A DNA stretch of 64,000 nt, taken from NCBI RefSeq assembly GCF_008831285.2, contig NC_045143.1, forward strand, positions 5,217,503 through 5,281,502. The letters run 5' to 3'. Positions 37,617 through 50,806 of this stretch are shown here, piece after piece. The notes beneath the pieces are model-generated. The model worked only from the letters and a program-made list of their open reading frames with translations, made no database searches and was not told the origin of the DNA. Numbering within the stretch: the stretch's first letter is position 1; the number at the start of each line of letters is the position of its first letter. This DNA comes from Nymphaea colorata. Taxonomy: Eukaryota > Streptophyta > Magnoliopsida > Nymphaeales > Nymphaeaceae. Made by a program: the position numbers and the translations under genes.

Positions 37617-39393
37617 TATAAAATTTATTTTTTCAAATTTTCTGTAAGTCCATGGCTCCCACTGGCATCTCTTGGCTCAGCCTCTTGAGTCTTGAGCTAG
37701 GCAAACCGCTCACATCACTAATTGGCTTAGACCTATGACTTAGAACACCTGTTGAGGCAAAGTGTGCAAACGGCCCAAAAACACACACCCACCTTTTCAA
37801 CTTGAGCATTTTTTAGAATTGAAGAAGGGTAATTTGGTTCTTTGATAGAAAAAAAAAAAAAAAAAACAAAGAAACAAAAAAAAGAAATTGAGAGTGGCTT
37901 GACTCACATCGTATCAAGGGACATAGCATAAACTATGACATGCCAAAACAAGCTGTAAACGATGCACACCATTTGAATTGAAGGGTATAAAGAAATTGAA
38001 TTGAAGGGTATACAGTAGGTGGAAGAAAGGGAAGGTGACTTTACTACCAAGCTGGGCACCACTGTGGTGCATTGATTTGTTGGTATCATATATACAAATC
38101 AGTCAGATTTAGTATGAACGTTATGCCATCAAGGCTACTGCAGGAGGCTACATGAGAGGAACAGACCATTAATGAATCACAACCTCAGACTGCAAACTTT
38201 TGGATCGACATTTACCAGGCTACAGTAATTTCGTTGTCCATGGACATTCTCTCCTTCTTCTTCTCTGCAAACGTAGGCATCAAGCCCCGTCCCTTTCCCT
38301 CCTCCCCACGATCGAAGAGATGCTTTCAAGATAAACAAATTTGCAGAGCAGTACGATTTTAAACAAAAAGAAGTATGGAAAAGGGAATGACAGCAGAAAG
38401 GTTAGAGCAGGAAACAGATCTGCAGCTGCAGATGCGCTGACAACGACGTTTAAATTAGGCAGCTGGACGAAGGACTGAGGTTTATTTTGAATTCAAACAC
38501 ACCACTCTCCACCACCAATCGATTTACAGCAGCCCCTCTGGTCTCTCTTCTGATCATAGAAGCTCAGAAACAAGAAAAGAAATAATAAGATAATGTCCCC
38601 AGGACGAGATTCGCGTCTCATCATACAAACAGGCCGGCGCACCTCGCGCTATCTCCTCCTCTCTCAAAGTTCCTTTTGAATTTGCCTTTTGAAAAAACAT
38701 TCAAGCAATCATAGGCGAATATTGCAGTAGGATTACGGGAATAAGAAAATACCAGTTGTATCGGCGAGGGTCATGTGCAAGAATATAGAATCAGATCAAC
38801 CAAACTTTAGGCCTAATGCATAAAAATATTCATCCCTATTTGAAATTATGTACCTTTTCCCCGCGTTGGGGTGCAACCAAACAAGCTAAGTGTTTATTTT
38901 TGTTTATAATAAGAGTGTTTTTGGCATATGCTAAGTTCCTATATAAATTGTACTCATTTCCTTGACTTGCTTTCAAACTTATATTCTGCTTTCAAACCTG
39001 GGATGTAATTATCCAACTAAGCTAGAGACTAACTTAGGTAGCTAACTAAGAAGCATTTCTAATTAATCTTTTTCTTGGTAGGGAGTTTTGTTTGCTTGGA
39101 TAGCTAGGTTTCGCATGGGCACATTGTCTGAGACAATTAGTTGACTTGAAAAGGCTTCTTGTCACATACCATTTGTACATGGAGATCAACAATCAGGTCT
39201 TCATGAATTCATCCGTCTCCATTACCTCCATCTTCTTCACGGTACAGACTGATTTCTGCTAGCCCTTCTTCCCCACCATCGTTCTGCCACTGTAGTGGGC
39301 TAACCCCCCTATCCCTCTCTCCCTCTCTATTTCTCTTTCCAATCTCTTCTTACGTCATTCTAGTTCTGGCTTTTCTTCTGTTTTCATTTCTCT

Positions 39394-39447
39394 TTGCTGT
39401 GTTTTTTGTGCAAACTTGGGTCTCCTTGCTGTGTTTTTTGTGCAAAA
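39394..39447. repeat. Tandem duplication, 32-bp spacing
   Basis: TTGCTGTGTTTTTTGTGCAA occurs at 39394 and 39426. Confidence 0.8.
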
Positions 39448-40525
39448 CTATGAATAATAGCTGGCCGGATTGGTGGACAGGTGAAAACTGGTCATCAGTT
39501 CAATTCATGTGGATACAAGACATTTTAATTGACAAGTATCTCTACCTAAGTTTCAAAGCAATCCTAGACCCAAGGGGCAGGGACTTAGAACTTGATATCT
39601 CCACGCACCCCCTTCCAACCTCTTCAACTATGATTCTATGAATAATATCCAAAAGCTAATTATTTTACATGTTCATATTATTTAAAGAAACAGAGTTTTT
39701 TTTTTTTTTTTTGAACCTTGGGCACATGAATTGCTGGTCCTCGCAAGCATCACAAGTTTGGTGACCTTCTACCTCATGTTAGATAGAAAATCTCACAAGC
39801 ATGCATGGATGCCGCGTTTGCTTCATCTTAGACTGCCATGTGAGATACTGTAACATCATGTCCAAGACTACCCATCTACTAAAACTAACACGACCTAATT
39901 CAAGAAGGATAAATTTTATACTGGACTAAGAAAACATGAGAATGTCATTAGAAAACTGTTTCTTTTATGATCAGAAACTAAGCAGCAGCCTAAGCTCCTA
40001 GAAGAAGCGATGGGATGCGATGATGAGCTAATCCACAAGCAAGAACAGTCATGAAGTCACCTCGAGCGACCAAAAAAATTAGTTTTCTAGTTGTGTCGTA
40101 TTAAATGTCAATAGCTTGGAGGAAAATTAAGTTGCACTCGGTCCTGCTGCCAATGCAAGCTTCGGTATTCGTGCTTTGCCTCTGACTCGAACTCTTTTCG
40201 GCTCCTACTCATTGTCTTATTATTAATAGATATTCCCACTTTCATGTATAACGAATACATATGTATATTCACATAATAGGGAGAGAAGCATGAAGAGAGC
40301 AGAGACTAGATGTGTCTCTTTTTAAGTGCAAAGCAGAACAGAGGCCTGGCAGTCTGATCTTTCCCTGCCCGGCTGCCCCTCCCTCCCTTTTCATAGGTCG
40401 TCGACCGACTCGATGCCCATCACCCTTTAATTCCCTCTGCGGCTTCTTCTTAATTTCTTCTGCAGAAAATCTTCATATTCAAGCTGATGAGAAGCTAAGG
40501 AGTGGTTGCCAACCAGAGTTTCAAA

Positions 40526-41710
40526 ATGGAAACGAGGCTCAAGCTTCGGTTGTCCAGATTACTGCGTTCCTCCTTCCATTCTTGCAAGTCTGGAAACCCA
40601 ATGGACTCAGTGCAAGAACCGGTGTTTCTTGCCAACCATGGCAGCGATCTCCTTCCCCTCCTTCCCTGTAGTGAGAAAGCAGGGGCAGCAGGGCTCCCGC
40701 TGGGCGTCGCAATTGGGTGGGGCTGCAGGCCTCGCCGGCTGCCGGGATCGACGGCGACTACTGCAACGACGTCCGCCTCTGATCAGTTAGACATGTCTGA
40801 AGACGACGAGTCACTCGTTGAGTTCCTGCACCTGGTGGAGACGCGTAAGGCGATGTTAGAAGCGAGAGCCAAGAGCAGCGAAGGGTGCGAGGGTGAGGAC
40901 CAAAGCAGTGATGACGGAAGAAGCAGCCGTCGGGTCTCGCCTAGCGCCGTCTCCGTTACCGCTGAACATGCCAACTACTGCGGGACAGGTGAACCTAACG
41001 ATGCTCGTCGTGTTGATAAGAATGATGGAAGGAAGGTGCTCAGTGGCAGCCAGGAGAGGAAGATGGAAAAGACCAAGACGAAGAAGAAGAAGGCAGCGAA
41101 GAAAAAGAAACAAAGGAAAGAATCCTGTAGAGTCAGGAGGAAGGCTCGTAACGGAGACAGGAATCTGCAGAGCACGTCCTCTTCTGACAGCGGGTGGTTC
41201 AGCAGCCAGGAAGACAAGCAGCAAAGAATCGATGGCAGAGAGACGGAGGCACTCTTCTCCTCGAAGAGCGGTTCGTCGGAGTCGTCGGAGCTCCGCCCCG
41301 TCGATGGCAGCAGCTGCGTCGGCTCTACCTCCAACAGGCACCAGAGACGCCCTAGAAGAAAAAGAGAGAAGAAGCAGAGCAGGGCTCCCCAACTCAACCC
41401 CACAGCTTCTTCATCTTCTTCCTCATCCTGCTCTTCCTCAGCTTCCTGCTGCTGCTGCTCGTACGGAGCAGGGGCTGATTACACGATGAACCAGAAGGTG
41501 AATGACAGCGTGGCAGTGGTTAAGCGTTCGAACGACCCCTACAGTGACTTCAGGGAGTCGATGGTGGAGATGATCATTGAGAAGCAAATCTTCGACCATG
41601 GCGATCTGAAGCAGCTCCTCCACTGCTTCCTTTCCCTGAATTCTCAGTACCACCATCCCGTCATCATCGACGTCTTCTGGGAAATTTGGCACGCTCTGTT
41701 CAGCGCCTAG
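40526..41710 (+). CDS. OVATE family transcriptional repressor (OFP)
   Basis: A single exon encodes 394 residues. The ATG at 40526 gives METRLKLRLSRLLRSSFHSC, the usual N-terminal start of OFP6/7/8-type proteins; the open frame upstream begins only at GTG. The C-terminal OVATE domain covers about 333-394: DPYSDFRESMVEMIIEKQI, then LLHCFLSLN, HHPVIIDVFWEIW. The middle is low-complexity: a lysine-rich stretch (KTKTKKKKAAKKKKQRK) that may act as a nuclear localisation signal, acidic serine-rich parts and a Ser/Cys run before the domain. OFPs bind TALE homeodomain proteins (KNOX, BELL) and repress genes that control growth and organ shape; this is family knowledge. Like most OFP genes it has no intron. 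The antisense frames over this gene are by-products of its GC-rich codons. Confidence 0.92.
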   Translation: METRLKLRLSRLLRSSFHSCKSGNPMDSVQEPVFLANHGSDLLPLLPCSEKAGAAGLPLGVAIGWGCRPRRLPGSTATTATTSASDQLDMSEDDESLVEFLHLVETRKAMLEARAKSSEGCEGEDQSSDDGRSSRRVSPSAVSVTAEHANYCGTGEPNDARRVDKNDGRKVLSGSQERKMEKTKTKKKKAAKKKKQRKESCRVRRKARNGDRNLQSTSSSDSGWFSSQEDKQQRIDGRETEALFSSKSGSSESSELRPVDGSSCVGSTSNRHQRRPRRKREKKQSRAPQLNPTASSSSSSSCSSSASCCCCSYGAGADYTMNQKVNDSVAVVKRSNDPYSDFRESMVEMIIEKQIFDHGDLKQLLHCFLSLNSQYHHPVIIDVFWEIWHALFSA

Positions 41711-42458
41711 GCTCGCTCTCTTCGCTTGATCATTTCTCCACTGTGCTTGTGGAGCACTCTTCTCTATGACTCTGCTAATAAGTTTTTCTGTCCCTCATGT
41801 GTTTTCATACGTACGTTAACTTTGTATGTCGTCTTCATTAATTCCATGTGACTCTGTTCTGTTCTCTACCAATGCCGATTACCAGAATCCAATCTTTCCT
41901 TGCGCTTGCCTTACGTCGATCGCAACTTCAAAACTGTAAGAGATTTGGTTTCGAACCATCTAAGGGATGTTTGATTTGTTGTATCTTGGATGAGATTTTA
42001 CTATCGATTCTTGATTTCTTACAGGAACTTAGAATCCTGTATTTGGAGGCTACAAAAAATTGTATGGTGGATTTACAAATGTATGAAACATATGTCTATG
42101 TCAAACCACTTCGTGTGTCGAGATCTTTGAATTTGAGATACAACGAGATCCTGGATGAAGAGATTTCCAAATTCACAGTCACTTAAAACCATAAACTTAG
42201 CCTCAATAGGTGTACATAACATGGATTGGTAAGATGGCCAAAGTCTGATCATCAATTTGATTATCATGAACATTACTCAGTTGTACTGTGAACACTGACA
42301 CATGACTTTCTAATTAATGGATATCCCTCTTCCCACTCGAATCATGAAGTGGGTCTAATGTTAAAAGAAAGGAGAACATCAAATTTATGACCTAAGATGC
42401 CACCATGTTATGGTATCAAGATGTCATGAATTGTCAGCTATTGAGTACTCTCGTGATG

Positions 42459-42459
<1 letters not shown>

Positions 42460-42514
<55 letters not shown>
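42460..42514. repeat. AT dinucleotide microsatellite
   Basis: About 27 uninterrupted AT units. Confidence 0.95.
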
Positions 42515-42517
<3 letters not shown>

Positions 42518-43446
42518 TCAAAAAGTTTGCATGGTAAGCTAATTTTGACTTAAGATTCTGAGTTCCACAAATTCTGCCACGTCATCAAGGTTGTTTAACT
42601 TTGGGTCTAAAGCCAAAGAATGCGGCCTCAAGATTGGCGAAGGTCATTGTCGTATGACAAGAATCATTCCAATTGTTTGAAGCTTCGTTAGAAAAGTTAA
42701 ACTTCTCGTAACTTGTGATCGCTCATTCGTAATAAGAAGAGGGACATTAATCCGTGGTAGGAAGCTGCGTTACATACGCCAACAGCATAGAGGCAGCCAA
42801 AGTTACAACCTCAAATCTAACACCCTTGCGTGGATACCTTGTTCGGAACGCCGGAACCAAAGCTACTGTGGAGGCTAAAGGCCAAAGACGACAGCTCTTG
42901 CACTTTGGCATCATGCGTGTGAAAACTTGTAGTCGGCTCGATGACACGTTCCGTTCTTGGAGAACGCCATTTGTGGAATGCACAAAAGGTCACAAGGATT
43001 TAGAACTTGCAATTTTCTGGTGTGCTTTTGTGAAAATGTTACGGAGCCGCCTCTTCATACAGATTCAACACTCTGACATGTCAATTTACTAAATATTTTA
43101 AGAGTTTATGTCATATACATATATTCAAAATAAGTAATCACTGACGGTGGGGAGGGGAAACTGAAAGGTTGACGTCGTATGTGACCTGTGTAGTATGTGA
43201 CTGATTTGAATGCTGAACGGTGACGGCCATACTTTACTTTGCTGCCTTCTTTGCCTGGATGCTTTCCAATGAACCTCTGACTCAGCTCAACTCCATCCAG
43301 ACACCTGTACTGATCAAATCAGATGCTCATGAACAGTTTTTTCTTTAATTTTTTTCCACTTCATCTCCATTTAATTGTTTGAGAAAGAAAACATTAGACT
43401 TAAAGAGGAAAAACAAGCATGTGAACGTCCGGAACCCATCTCAGAA

Positions 43447-43468
43447 GAGAGAGAGAGAGAGAGAGAGA
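43447..43468. repeat. GA microsatellite
   Basis: About eleven AG/GA units. Confidence 0.9.
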
Positions 43469-43873
43469 GGACAAAGCCAAAAAACCTTTTGTTAGATAGG
43501 AGTCGACATAGTTGAGACAAAAGACAGGCGTACGTATCTGGTGGGTTGCTATGTACCCACTTGAATCGGATCCATCAGTAAGGCAATGCGATTATACTAA
43601 AGGGATTAGACGTCTGCATAGAAATTGTTTTTGATGGGGTGAAATTAAAGTTTTTAAATTTTGATTAGGGTTAAAATATTATTTTTTAAAATATTTATAT
43701 AAAAGAAGTGAAATTTTCTAAAATTTAGATATAAATTAAAAAAAAAATTGAAGTAGAGCGAGGGCCCATGCTGACTCTATCTTGGCTCCACCCCGTTGTT
43801 GTCATACTTGTTGTGTTACTCATCTATATTATAAACTGTGGTAAACACACCATTTGAGTTGAAAGATTTATTG

Positions 43874-44176
43874 TAGGTTCAGTTAACATGAAAAAAAAAA
43901 AATTGAGACCTAAAGGTATGGCCTTAGGTTTTATTGTCAAACAATTTCCCCTAAATACAACATTTAAATCATTTTGAAAAATGGCTTCTTCACCACCTTA
44001 TTCTCACCCATATCCATCCATGAATCCTAGGTTCAGTTAACATACAGACAAATGAGACCTAAAGGTATGGCCTTAGGTTTTATTGTCAAACAATTTCCCC
44101 TAAATACAACATTTAAATCATTTTGAAAAATGGCCTCTTCACCACCTTATTCTCACCCATATCCATCCATGAATCC
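43874..44176. repeat. Recent 154-bp tandem duplication
   Basis: Copies at 43874-44027 and 44028-44176 are almost identical from GAGACCTAAAGGTATGGCC to CATCCATGAATCC. They differ by one C/T change (GGCTTCTT versus GGCCTCTT) and by the A-run near the start. Confidence 0.9.
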
Positions 44177-46782
44177 CCTCTCCACAACTTTGTTTATTTC
44201 TTTTGTTTTTTTTTTATGTCATTAAAATCCAATATGAGAAATTGCTTTCAGCTAAAGAAGAGACAAGCTTGGATGTCAAAGACAGTATGGCCAGTGCAAT
44301 ATCGTACCTGTTTGTCTTCCTGGCCAACACAGTATGTCAGGCCACTTTGCCATTTTCTTGAGAAAAGTAACGTAAGGATTCATAAAATAAGAAGAACCAG
44401 TCTTCAAGCTCGGTATGGGCGTGGCTGTATTGTTCTGCCATTGTTTGTGAAGCAGCACTATACAAGGGACTCTGTAGGTATGTCAATAGATGGGATTTGA
44501 TTGATACCTACTTTTAACCATGTAGTTCGTTTAACTCACCTCGTGTAATTCAACTTGACTCGAATAATGTATTTATTGTTATTATTTTCGTTTGATTTCA
44601 TTTTTCAACTAGCTTTCTCCTTCGAACCACGTCTCCTCTAGCTTCCAAGCAGCAGTATTCTCCTTGGAGGCTCGTCTCCTTCAGCTTCCAAGCAGCAGTA
44701 TGCAGCAGCAGGGTACCTCCCCATCCTCTTCCTGGGTCGGCTCATCGAGTTTACCGAGTCGAGTGAGCTCGACTCGAGCTCGACATTTAGCTGCCCAGTC
44801 GAGCCAACCAACTCGGGCTCGGCTCGACTCGTGTTCAAACACTCCCTTCGTGTGTTGCTAATTATGAAATGTTCGGCATCATGTCTTTGAACATAGACGA
44901 GTTCTGCGTTCGAATTTCAGGCAATAATTGTAGTTGCTGCCCATATATCGCAAAAACTTTTAGCTGTTTCCAACAGCTCAGTCCGATGCTTAAAAAATAT
45001 TAAGTGAGGATTTTCCTTTCTAGAAAACCACAGCAACTTGCCAAATAAATATTCGCCGTTTTTATTTGAACACACAAATTGCATATTATACATATACATG
45101 TAGGCCCATTAAATAATCAAGATGAAAAACATAATAGAAAAAATCATTCCAGGAAACAAGACGTAATTTGGGTTTTGCTGGTATAAATTAACTGAACTCA
45201 ACGACGTTGCCTAATGACATGTTTTGCATGTCATTAGCAAAAAATTACTTTATTTTTTCCTTTTTTATTCACCTCTTTTTTCTCAGGCAATAACACTCTT
45301 AGGAGGCATTGAATGCCAGGATTTGAGATCCGTGAATTTAAGATCTTACCTTCCCCTTTCTATCTTTCCTCAATGCAGAAAGGCAACAAGTGTGGATTTT
45401 AGGTCCAATTTAAGATGCTTAGTTGGGTGAACTATGCTCTTTATCATGAATATTTTGCCACATTCACAAAAACATGTCACATCATATAACATTAGATCTA
45501 TAAATTTCAAATTGAAAGTAATTAAATGTCCCATTTAATCTCTTGACCCGGCTGCACCTTCATCGCCACAGCTGCCTGAATTGGTTGCATCATGCGACTA
45601 AAATGATGCCACATATCTTTTTCTAATCATTTTTTTGTATTTTCAATATCATTTTCCGTCAAATGTCTACTTTTGATCATTTATTTCAATCAAGGGGATT
45701 GTCTGAAAGTCTTTGAAACTTGAGAATGTTTTGTGAACTTCTCCCTAAAAAGAAAAGGGATTTTGTAAAAACCTCAATTCTGGGGTTTTTTAGCATCTTC
45801 AGAACTTATATTATCGGTCTTGCTGCGGTCTAAGTGTTGTAGAAAAACATTTACATTACTATGTTGAGAGAGAAAATGGATCGTAGAAAAAAACCAAACA
45901 TTAAATTCGATCAGTAAGTTTACTCCAGCCTAGCTGTAATGTTCAGTGCTTTAAATGGCAGGAAGAGTTTCATATGTAAGAACAGAGGTGTCCAAACAAA
46001 GTACTTGGTCACATCATTCATATATATAATGATAGTCAACTATACCTCTTAACTTAGGTCTTATGAAACCTGAAAAAATAGTATCCACGCGAATGGAACT
46101 AGTGATGCCTAGTATGCCACCAACCTGACCTAGAACACCCGAATTACAGCTCCATCGTTTTCTTTTTTTAATCAAGAAGGGACCATCGTGAGATATGAAC
46201 TGTGACTGCTCTCACTGCCAACACTGGAGAAAGTTCAGGATCAGCCTTCCATTTTCTGCTGGTTGCAGTTGAGGGGTTACCTTCAGCAAATTGAACTTTC
46301 GTGAAGCTTAGCTCATGGTCCAATCAACTGGGCACCACATTGAAAGCTACCTAACTTGCCTTTATGTTACTGCAGCTCAGGAAACGATGGAGAATCTGAT
46401 GAAGACTCAAGGAGGATCATCATTAATGGGTCCAAAACCAATCTGCTCTAGGTGTGGTTCTACGTTGCAACTTCAATTCGATTCATCTTCCAAAATAACA
46501 TATTGGGAAAGGTTGTAGATTAACCAAGGCGGATCTCTCTCACCATACGATTATAGAAAGTTTATATTCAACAGTAACACATGAAACGTATACTATGGGA
46601 AAAACGAGAACAAACCATCGCCTTCGCCATCATCAGTGGCGGTATCATACATAGGGTTCTACTGCACTAAGCGTAACAATGGCACTCTTATTTTACAGGC
46701 GACGACGACGACCCTCATGAACACAGACGACATGGATCTCACGGCAAACCTGAACTAAAACTAAACGATGGTGCTGCTGTGT

Positions 46783-48777
46783 TCAGTTCACCGGAGCCCA
46801 GACGAGGTGATCCTGTGGAAGGAAGTGGCAGACAGGGACGGACCCAGGCTTGACACCAAGAACCCGGAAGGCCAAGTGCTTGGGATTCCAGGTGGAGGTA
46901 TCCAAATGGCACACGGCCACCGCGTTCACCTTGCTGCCGTCGTCGGCCCCCAAGGGCACGACGTAGGCTCGGCTGGCCGTGGTCTTGTGGCAGTAGAACA
47001 CGGCGTAGGGGTAGGGCTGGTTGTGGCAGACGACGGAGGTCGGGGTGGCCACCAACTCGACCCCGCCGAGGACGGTGTAAGTCCTTCTCTCCTGTGGGTT
47101 GTCCCCCTTCTCGACCTCCGTTGCCAGCACCTGGAGGTGGCGGGTCCCGAGCTGCGAGACGGAGAAGTCGACCATGGACTCCAGGGAGGTGGCGCAGTAC
47201 CTGGTCTCCCCCTTGTTGGCGGGCTCCTCGCACTCCTGCAGCGTGCGCTTCATGAGGGAGGCCTCCTTGGAGTTGGGGGACAGAGAGAACCGGTGGAGGA
47301 TGTCGGGGAACTTGGCGGTGGAGAAGGGCGTGGCGTCGGCGACGGCCCGGGGCACGAAGGCCGGACCTGCGCCGTCGGTCCTGACGAACTGGAGGTTCAT
47401 CTTTTTGCCCTGGTGGAGGTCCTTCTCGAGGAAGAAGAGAGCGACGTTCGGGTCGTACTTGAGCTGGTCCTCGCTCGCCGCATAGTTATACAAGAAGGGA
47501 CCATATGGGGCTCGCACGACGACGGGCTTCCGGCCGTGACCGGAGTACACTCCGACGCCGTGACCGACGTTCACATAGGTGCCGGGAGCGTGAACCCTGA
47601 CGCCGGGACGACCGACGATCACGTGAGTGCCGGGGGCGTTCACTACGACTTCTTTTCCTTCTGCGCCCACTTCGGTTGCCTGCTTCTCCACCAAATCTGC
47701 AAAGTTTGACATCAGTTTCGCGCTATCTCCCAATTCAGGTCAGGTCAAGGTTATTTTATACTTACATATATTGAATGTCATGAGAACCATTTACTTTTAT
47801 AGTCTGTAAAATCTTTAGCATTCTCATGAGATTGTCGATGGTATATCTATGATCTTACTATTTGTGTAGCAATGCATGCTTGAAATAGTGCTGTCTTTGT
47901 CTCTCTCAAGGTCGTCTTCTTTTCACCTTTTCACTTTGACTAGCTTGTGATAGTTACCGGAGTGCGGATGAAAATGGAAAATGGGTGGAGGGAGAAAATA
48001 AATGCTGGTTGATCGGAAGGTGCTGCAGTTGGCTCTAGAATCGCACCATTGAATGATGAAATAAATTTTAAGCACACGACTTCAGCATGGTGTAATTTAA
48101 TTTACATTCAATGTAAGTGAGCAAAGTGTTCGTCCCACTTTTTGGGTTCATACTGTTCTCACCAACCAACTTGTTTTCCTTTCATTTGAAAGGTTTTTCT
48201 ATATCTGCTACTTTTTCTTGCCAATTATAAAGAAACTGTATAAAACGAAGACAAGAAGAAGCAAAAGAGGTTGTGCCAAAATGAATTGGGCCCAAAAGCA
48301 TGATCAGTCAGTTGCCTCAGTGGAACACTGGCTTATGGGAATGACAAAAATCAGTTTCAAGCCGCCTTCTATTTTGAAGCTATTTCATTTTCTCAATTCA
48401 AGAAATTTATAGGTACAGATTTTTTACACCATTTCCTTAGCAGATTGGAGTTCTGCAGGCACAGACTCGATTCCACTAAGAAATTTAATTACCAGTGTTT
48501 GAGATGGCAACTCACCGGGATATAAGAACGCACGGACGACGTCCGGCATGTGAGTATCAGGCAACACATGCTTCCAATAGCTAGAAGGGCTGAGAGCCGC
48601 ACTGCTGACTTGAACGAGCTGAGGACCAAAAAACAGGGATCAAAGAGAAGAACAGGAAACCCAAAACTACTTGCTCAGTGAACTCCAGTATTCAACTGAA
48701 ACAATCACATAAACACTTGACAGTGAAGCCAAATAACTCACCAGGAACGCAGAGAGAAGGAGTGCGAGTCTCGCCAT
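46783..48777 (-). CDS. BURP-domain protein, RD22-like
   Basis: Three exons on the minus strand, 48742-48777, 48516-48618 and 46783-47696, give 350 residues with continuous phases. MARLALLLSAFL is the start of a signal peptide that continues into exon 2 (LVQVSSAALSP). Exon 2 has SYWKHVLPDTHMPDVVRAFL, the conserved segment before the variable region. Two short repeats (APGTHVIVG, APGTYVNVG) correspond to the PGTxVxVG repeats of RD22. The BURP domain covers about 130-350. The four CH pairs at 270, 282, 309 and 336 fit the pattern CH-X10-CH-X25-CH-X25-CH exactly, and the end HFLPQDHLVWAP is typical. RD22 types are secreted cell-wall proteins, often induced by drought and abscisic acid (family knowledge). 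The large plus-strand frame 46768-47709 is the antisense shadow of this gene. Confidence 0.93.
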
Positions 48778-48873
48778 CGATGAACCTGGTCTGAGCTCTA
48801 CTGGAGAAGACCTATCAGGAGCTCAGTGCTCGTAGAACACGAAAGGTTGAGGAAGCCTTCACCTGGCTATCTC

Positions 48874-48880
48874 ATTTATA
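48874..48880 (-). promoter_or_regulatory. Candidate TATA box of the BURP gene
   Basis: TATAAAT on the minus strand, about 100 bases upstream of the ATG at 48777. Confidence 0.55.
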
Positions 48881-49880
48881 GTGCTTCAGCAGCAGAAGGA
48901 AGTAGATGCGCCTCTCGGATTTTAATACAGGGAACTGAATCCTACCAGCTTGAAGGACTCACATTTATTCCTCAACTGTCGTCTCCATTTTTTTATAATG
49001 TTGGAAGACTCATAAGTTGCGGGCGTGGCAAGCCTTCAAGCTAGCGTAGGGACACCAAGTAATGACCACCAACCTAACGCTGACACCACCATGATCATGT
49101 GGAGAAGCTTCTCTTCAACTTTGCTTCTTCGGGTTTTTAAAACTAGTCAGAAATGGCTTCCGGTGGAACATCAACTTCCTTAAAGATCGTCCATCTGTGT
49201 AGATGAACGTTAAGCATGGAAACCAATGCTTGAAGTGGCATGGCAGCAGGAATAAGGATTTTTGAAAACATATTGCATTAAATATATATAGGTTGTGGGA
49301 TCTGAACGAGCTGATATTAAAGGAGAAAGAAAAGCAGGTTTCCTGGTAACTGTGCTGTTATGAAAGGTCCTTCATCATGCCAGGCATTAATTGGAGTGAA
49401 ATTTTTAATGGGCACCGTCTGTAGTAACCAGATCTCCAGCTACAGTTGTTGGACACATCCCATTCTGAATTTAACCTCAAGTAATTAGATTCAATAGAAC
49501 CATTTACGCCCATGCAGGTACAGTAACGAGTTTTCTTATTGAATCCGATAAATATCTAACTCTGAGGAGAATCTAAATCCAATTATGCGACAAAGTCCGG
49601 ACATGATATGATCTTTTCTTTTTGTATTTGAATTAGAATATGATTCTAAACCAAAGTAAGCAACACCCAGAATGTGGAATATGATAATATTGTTCATGAT
49701 AATTGTTCTATCTGACCGGAATACGACTGATTTATGACGTTAGGCCCCAACACCTGCGGGGACGGTCACCTTGCATGTATCAGCAAGAAAGAAGGGTCCG
49801 CCGGCACACGACAATCTAGCACTAAATCACAGGGTAGGTTGCAGCTGAAGGGCTACATTCAATTACAAATTTGAGCTTTC

Positions 49881-50042
49881 ATGGAGGTGATAATGTACCA
49901 AGCAAGTCGGCGCCGTATTGAGAACCGCCTTCGTCTTGTGAACCAGGGACATGTCGGTGGTTCAGCCGCCGAGGCAATGAAGTTGTACTCAGGTGGAGAT
50001 TCATGGAAGCTCATCAACGCCTTGAGAACGGATGAGGTTTAG
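49881..50042 (+). CDS. Small unassigned open frame, 53 residues
   Basis: Starts MEVIMYQASRRRIENRL and ends SWKLINALRTDEV before TAG. The codons are GC-richer than the AT-rich flanks and the peptide is well mixed in composition, so it may be a relict exon or a small gene. I recognise no family, and there is no visible signal peptide or membrane segment. Confidence 0.2.
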   Translation: MEVIMYQASRRRIENRLRLVNQGHVGGSAAEAMKLYSGGDSWKLINALRTDEV

Positions 50043-50109
50043 AGCTTTCTAGAGAGAAATCTACTCAAGGTGCTTCGGATATTGCCTGTCGATAATATAG
50101 ATCTTTGAA

Positions 50110-50116
<7 letters not shown>

Positions 50117-50147
<31 letters not shown>
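50117..50147. repeat. AT microsatellite
   Basis: About 15 AT units. Confidence 0.95.
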
Positions 50148-50149
<2 letters not shown>

Positions 50150-50774
50150 TTAAAACAAGCAGACCTTTATGTACCAAACTCATTGGGAATCATCTGGGCG
50201 TATATGGATGCAGTATAAGAAAAGTAAAAACCATGTTAAAAATTTGAAAGTCAAGCTTTTTTTAAGAGACTAAAATACTTCTTAAATGAAGCAAGTACTC
50301 TCTCTTTGTTTTGTTCGTTTCCTCTCTTCCTTTGAGGGGCATAGGTTTCTTTTTAAAAAATTGCCTTTCATATTTTCAACTTAATTTTTACTATTTAATC
50401 TACTTAGAATGGCTAGAACCAACAAACAATTCCCATTAAATGTAACATATAAGAGTATGGTAGATACCTATTTTCCTATATAAAAAATTTATGTCAAAAA
50501 ACTTGAAATGTCTATATAATTAAAAGCTAGAACATGGCTCACTTGAGTAGTCTAGCGTATGATCTGTCCGGATCAACTAATTCAGGGTGGTTCTGCTAAG
50601 TCATCAGTTCCTCGTCCCCTAACTTCACGCTCCTTAAGTTCGCACCTATAAAAATTTAATACTTTAATATTATGTCATTTGGATGAGTCCTCACATCTCA
50701 TTTAATTAAGATCGATATCCTAGTCGATGGAACTAATCTTTGTATGTACGATTCTCGTAAACTTGAAAAGAAAG

Positions 50775-50806
<32 letters not shown>

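Larger units (their letters stand above)
36396..40525. other. Spacer and OFP promoter region
   Basis: AT-rich sequence with no supported gene. The plus-strand frame at 36464-36874 is not recognised. There are degenerate 60-bp repeats at 37440-37616, a poly-A stretch at 37849-37866, and a short duplication at 39394-39447. The last 250 bases lead into the OVATE family gene and include pyrimidine-rich stretches. Confidence 0.4.
41711..46782. other. Spacer with microsatellites and duplications, no supported gene
   Basis: The first 150 bases are probably the OFP 3' UTR. Beyond it are a long AT microsatellite (42460-42514), a GA run (43447-43468), a 154-bp tandem duplication (43874-44176), and a CGAGCTCGA-rich patch (44740-44835) that is typical of decayed transposon ends. 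Plus-strand frames at 42754-43092 and 46315-46518 (ending in PICSRCGSTLQL) have no assignable domain. Confidence 0.4.

Noticed and set aside
40856-41403. Antisense frames of 140-180 codons over the OFP gene
   Set aside because: They arise from the lysine- and serine-rich codons of the OVATE gene and show no domain.
46768-47709. Plus-strand open frame of 313 codons
   Set aside because: It lies entirely antisense to the BURP gene, whose four CH pairs and exon borders fit perfectly. The frame is a shadow of GC-rich codons.
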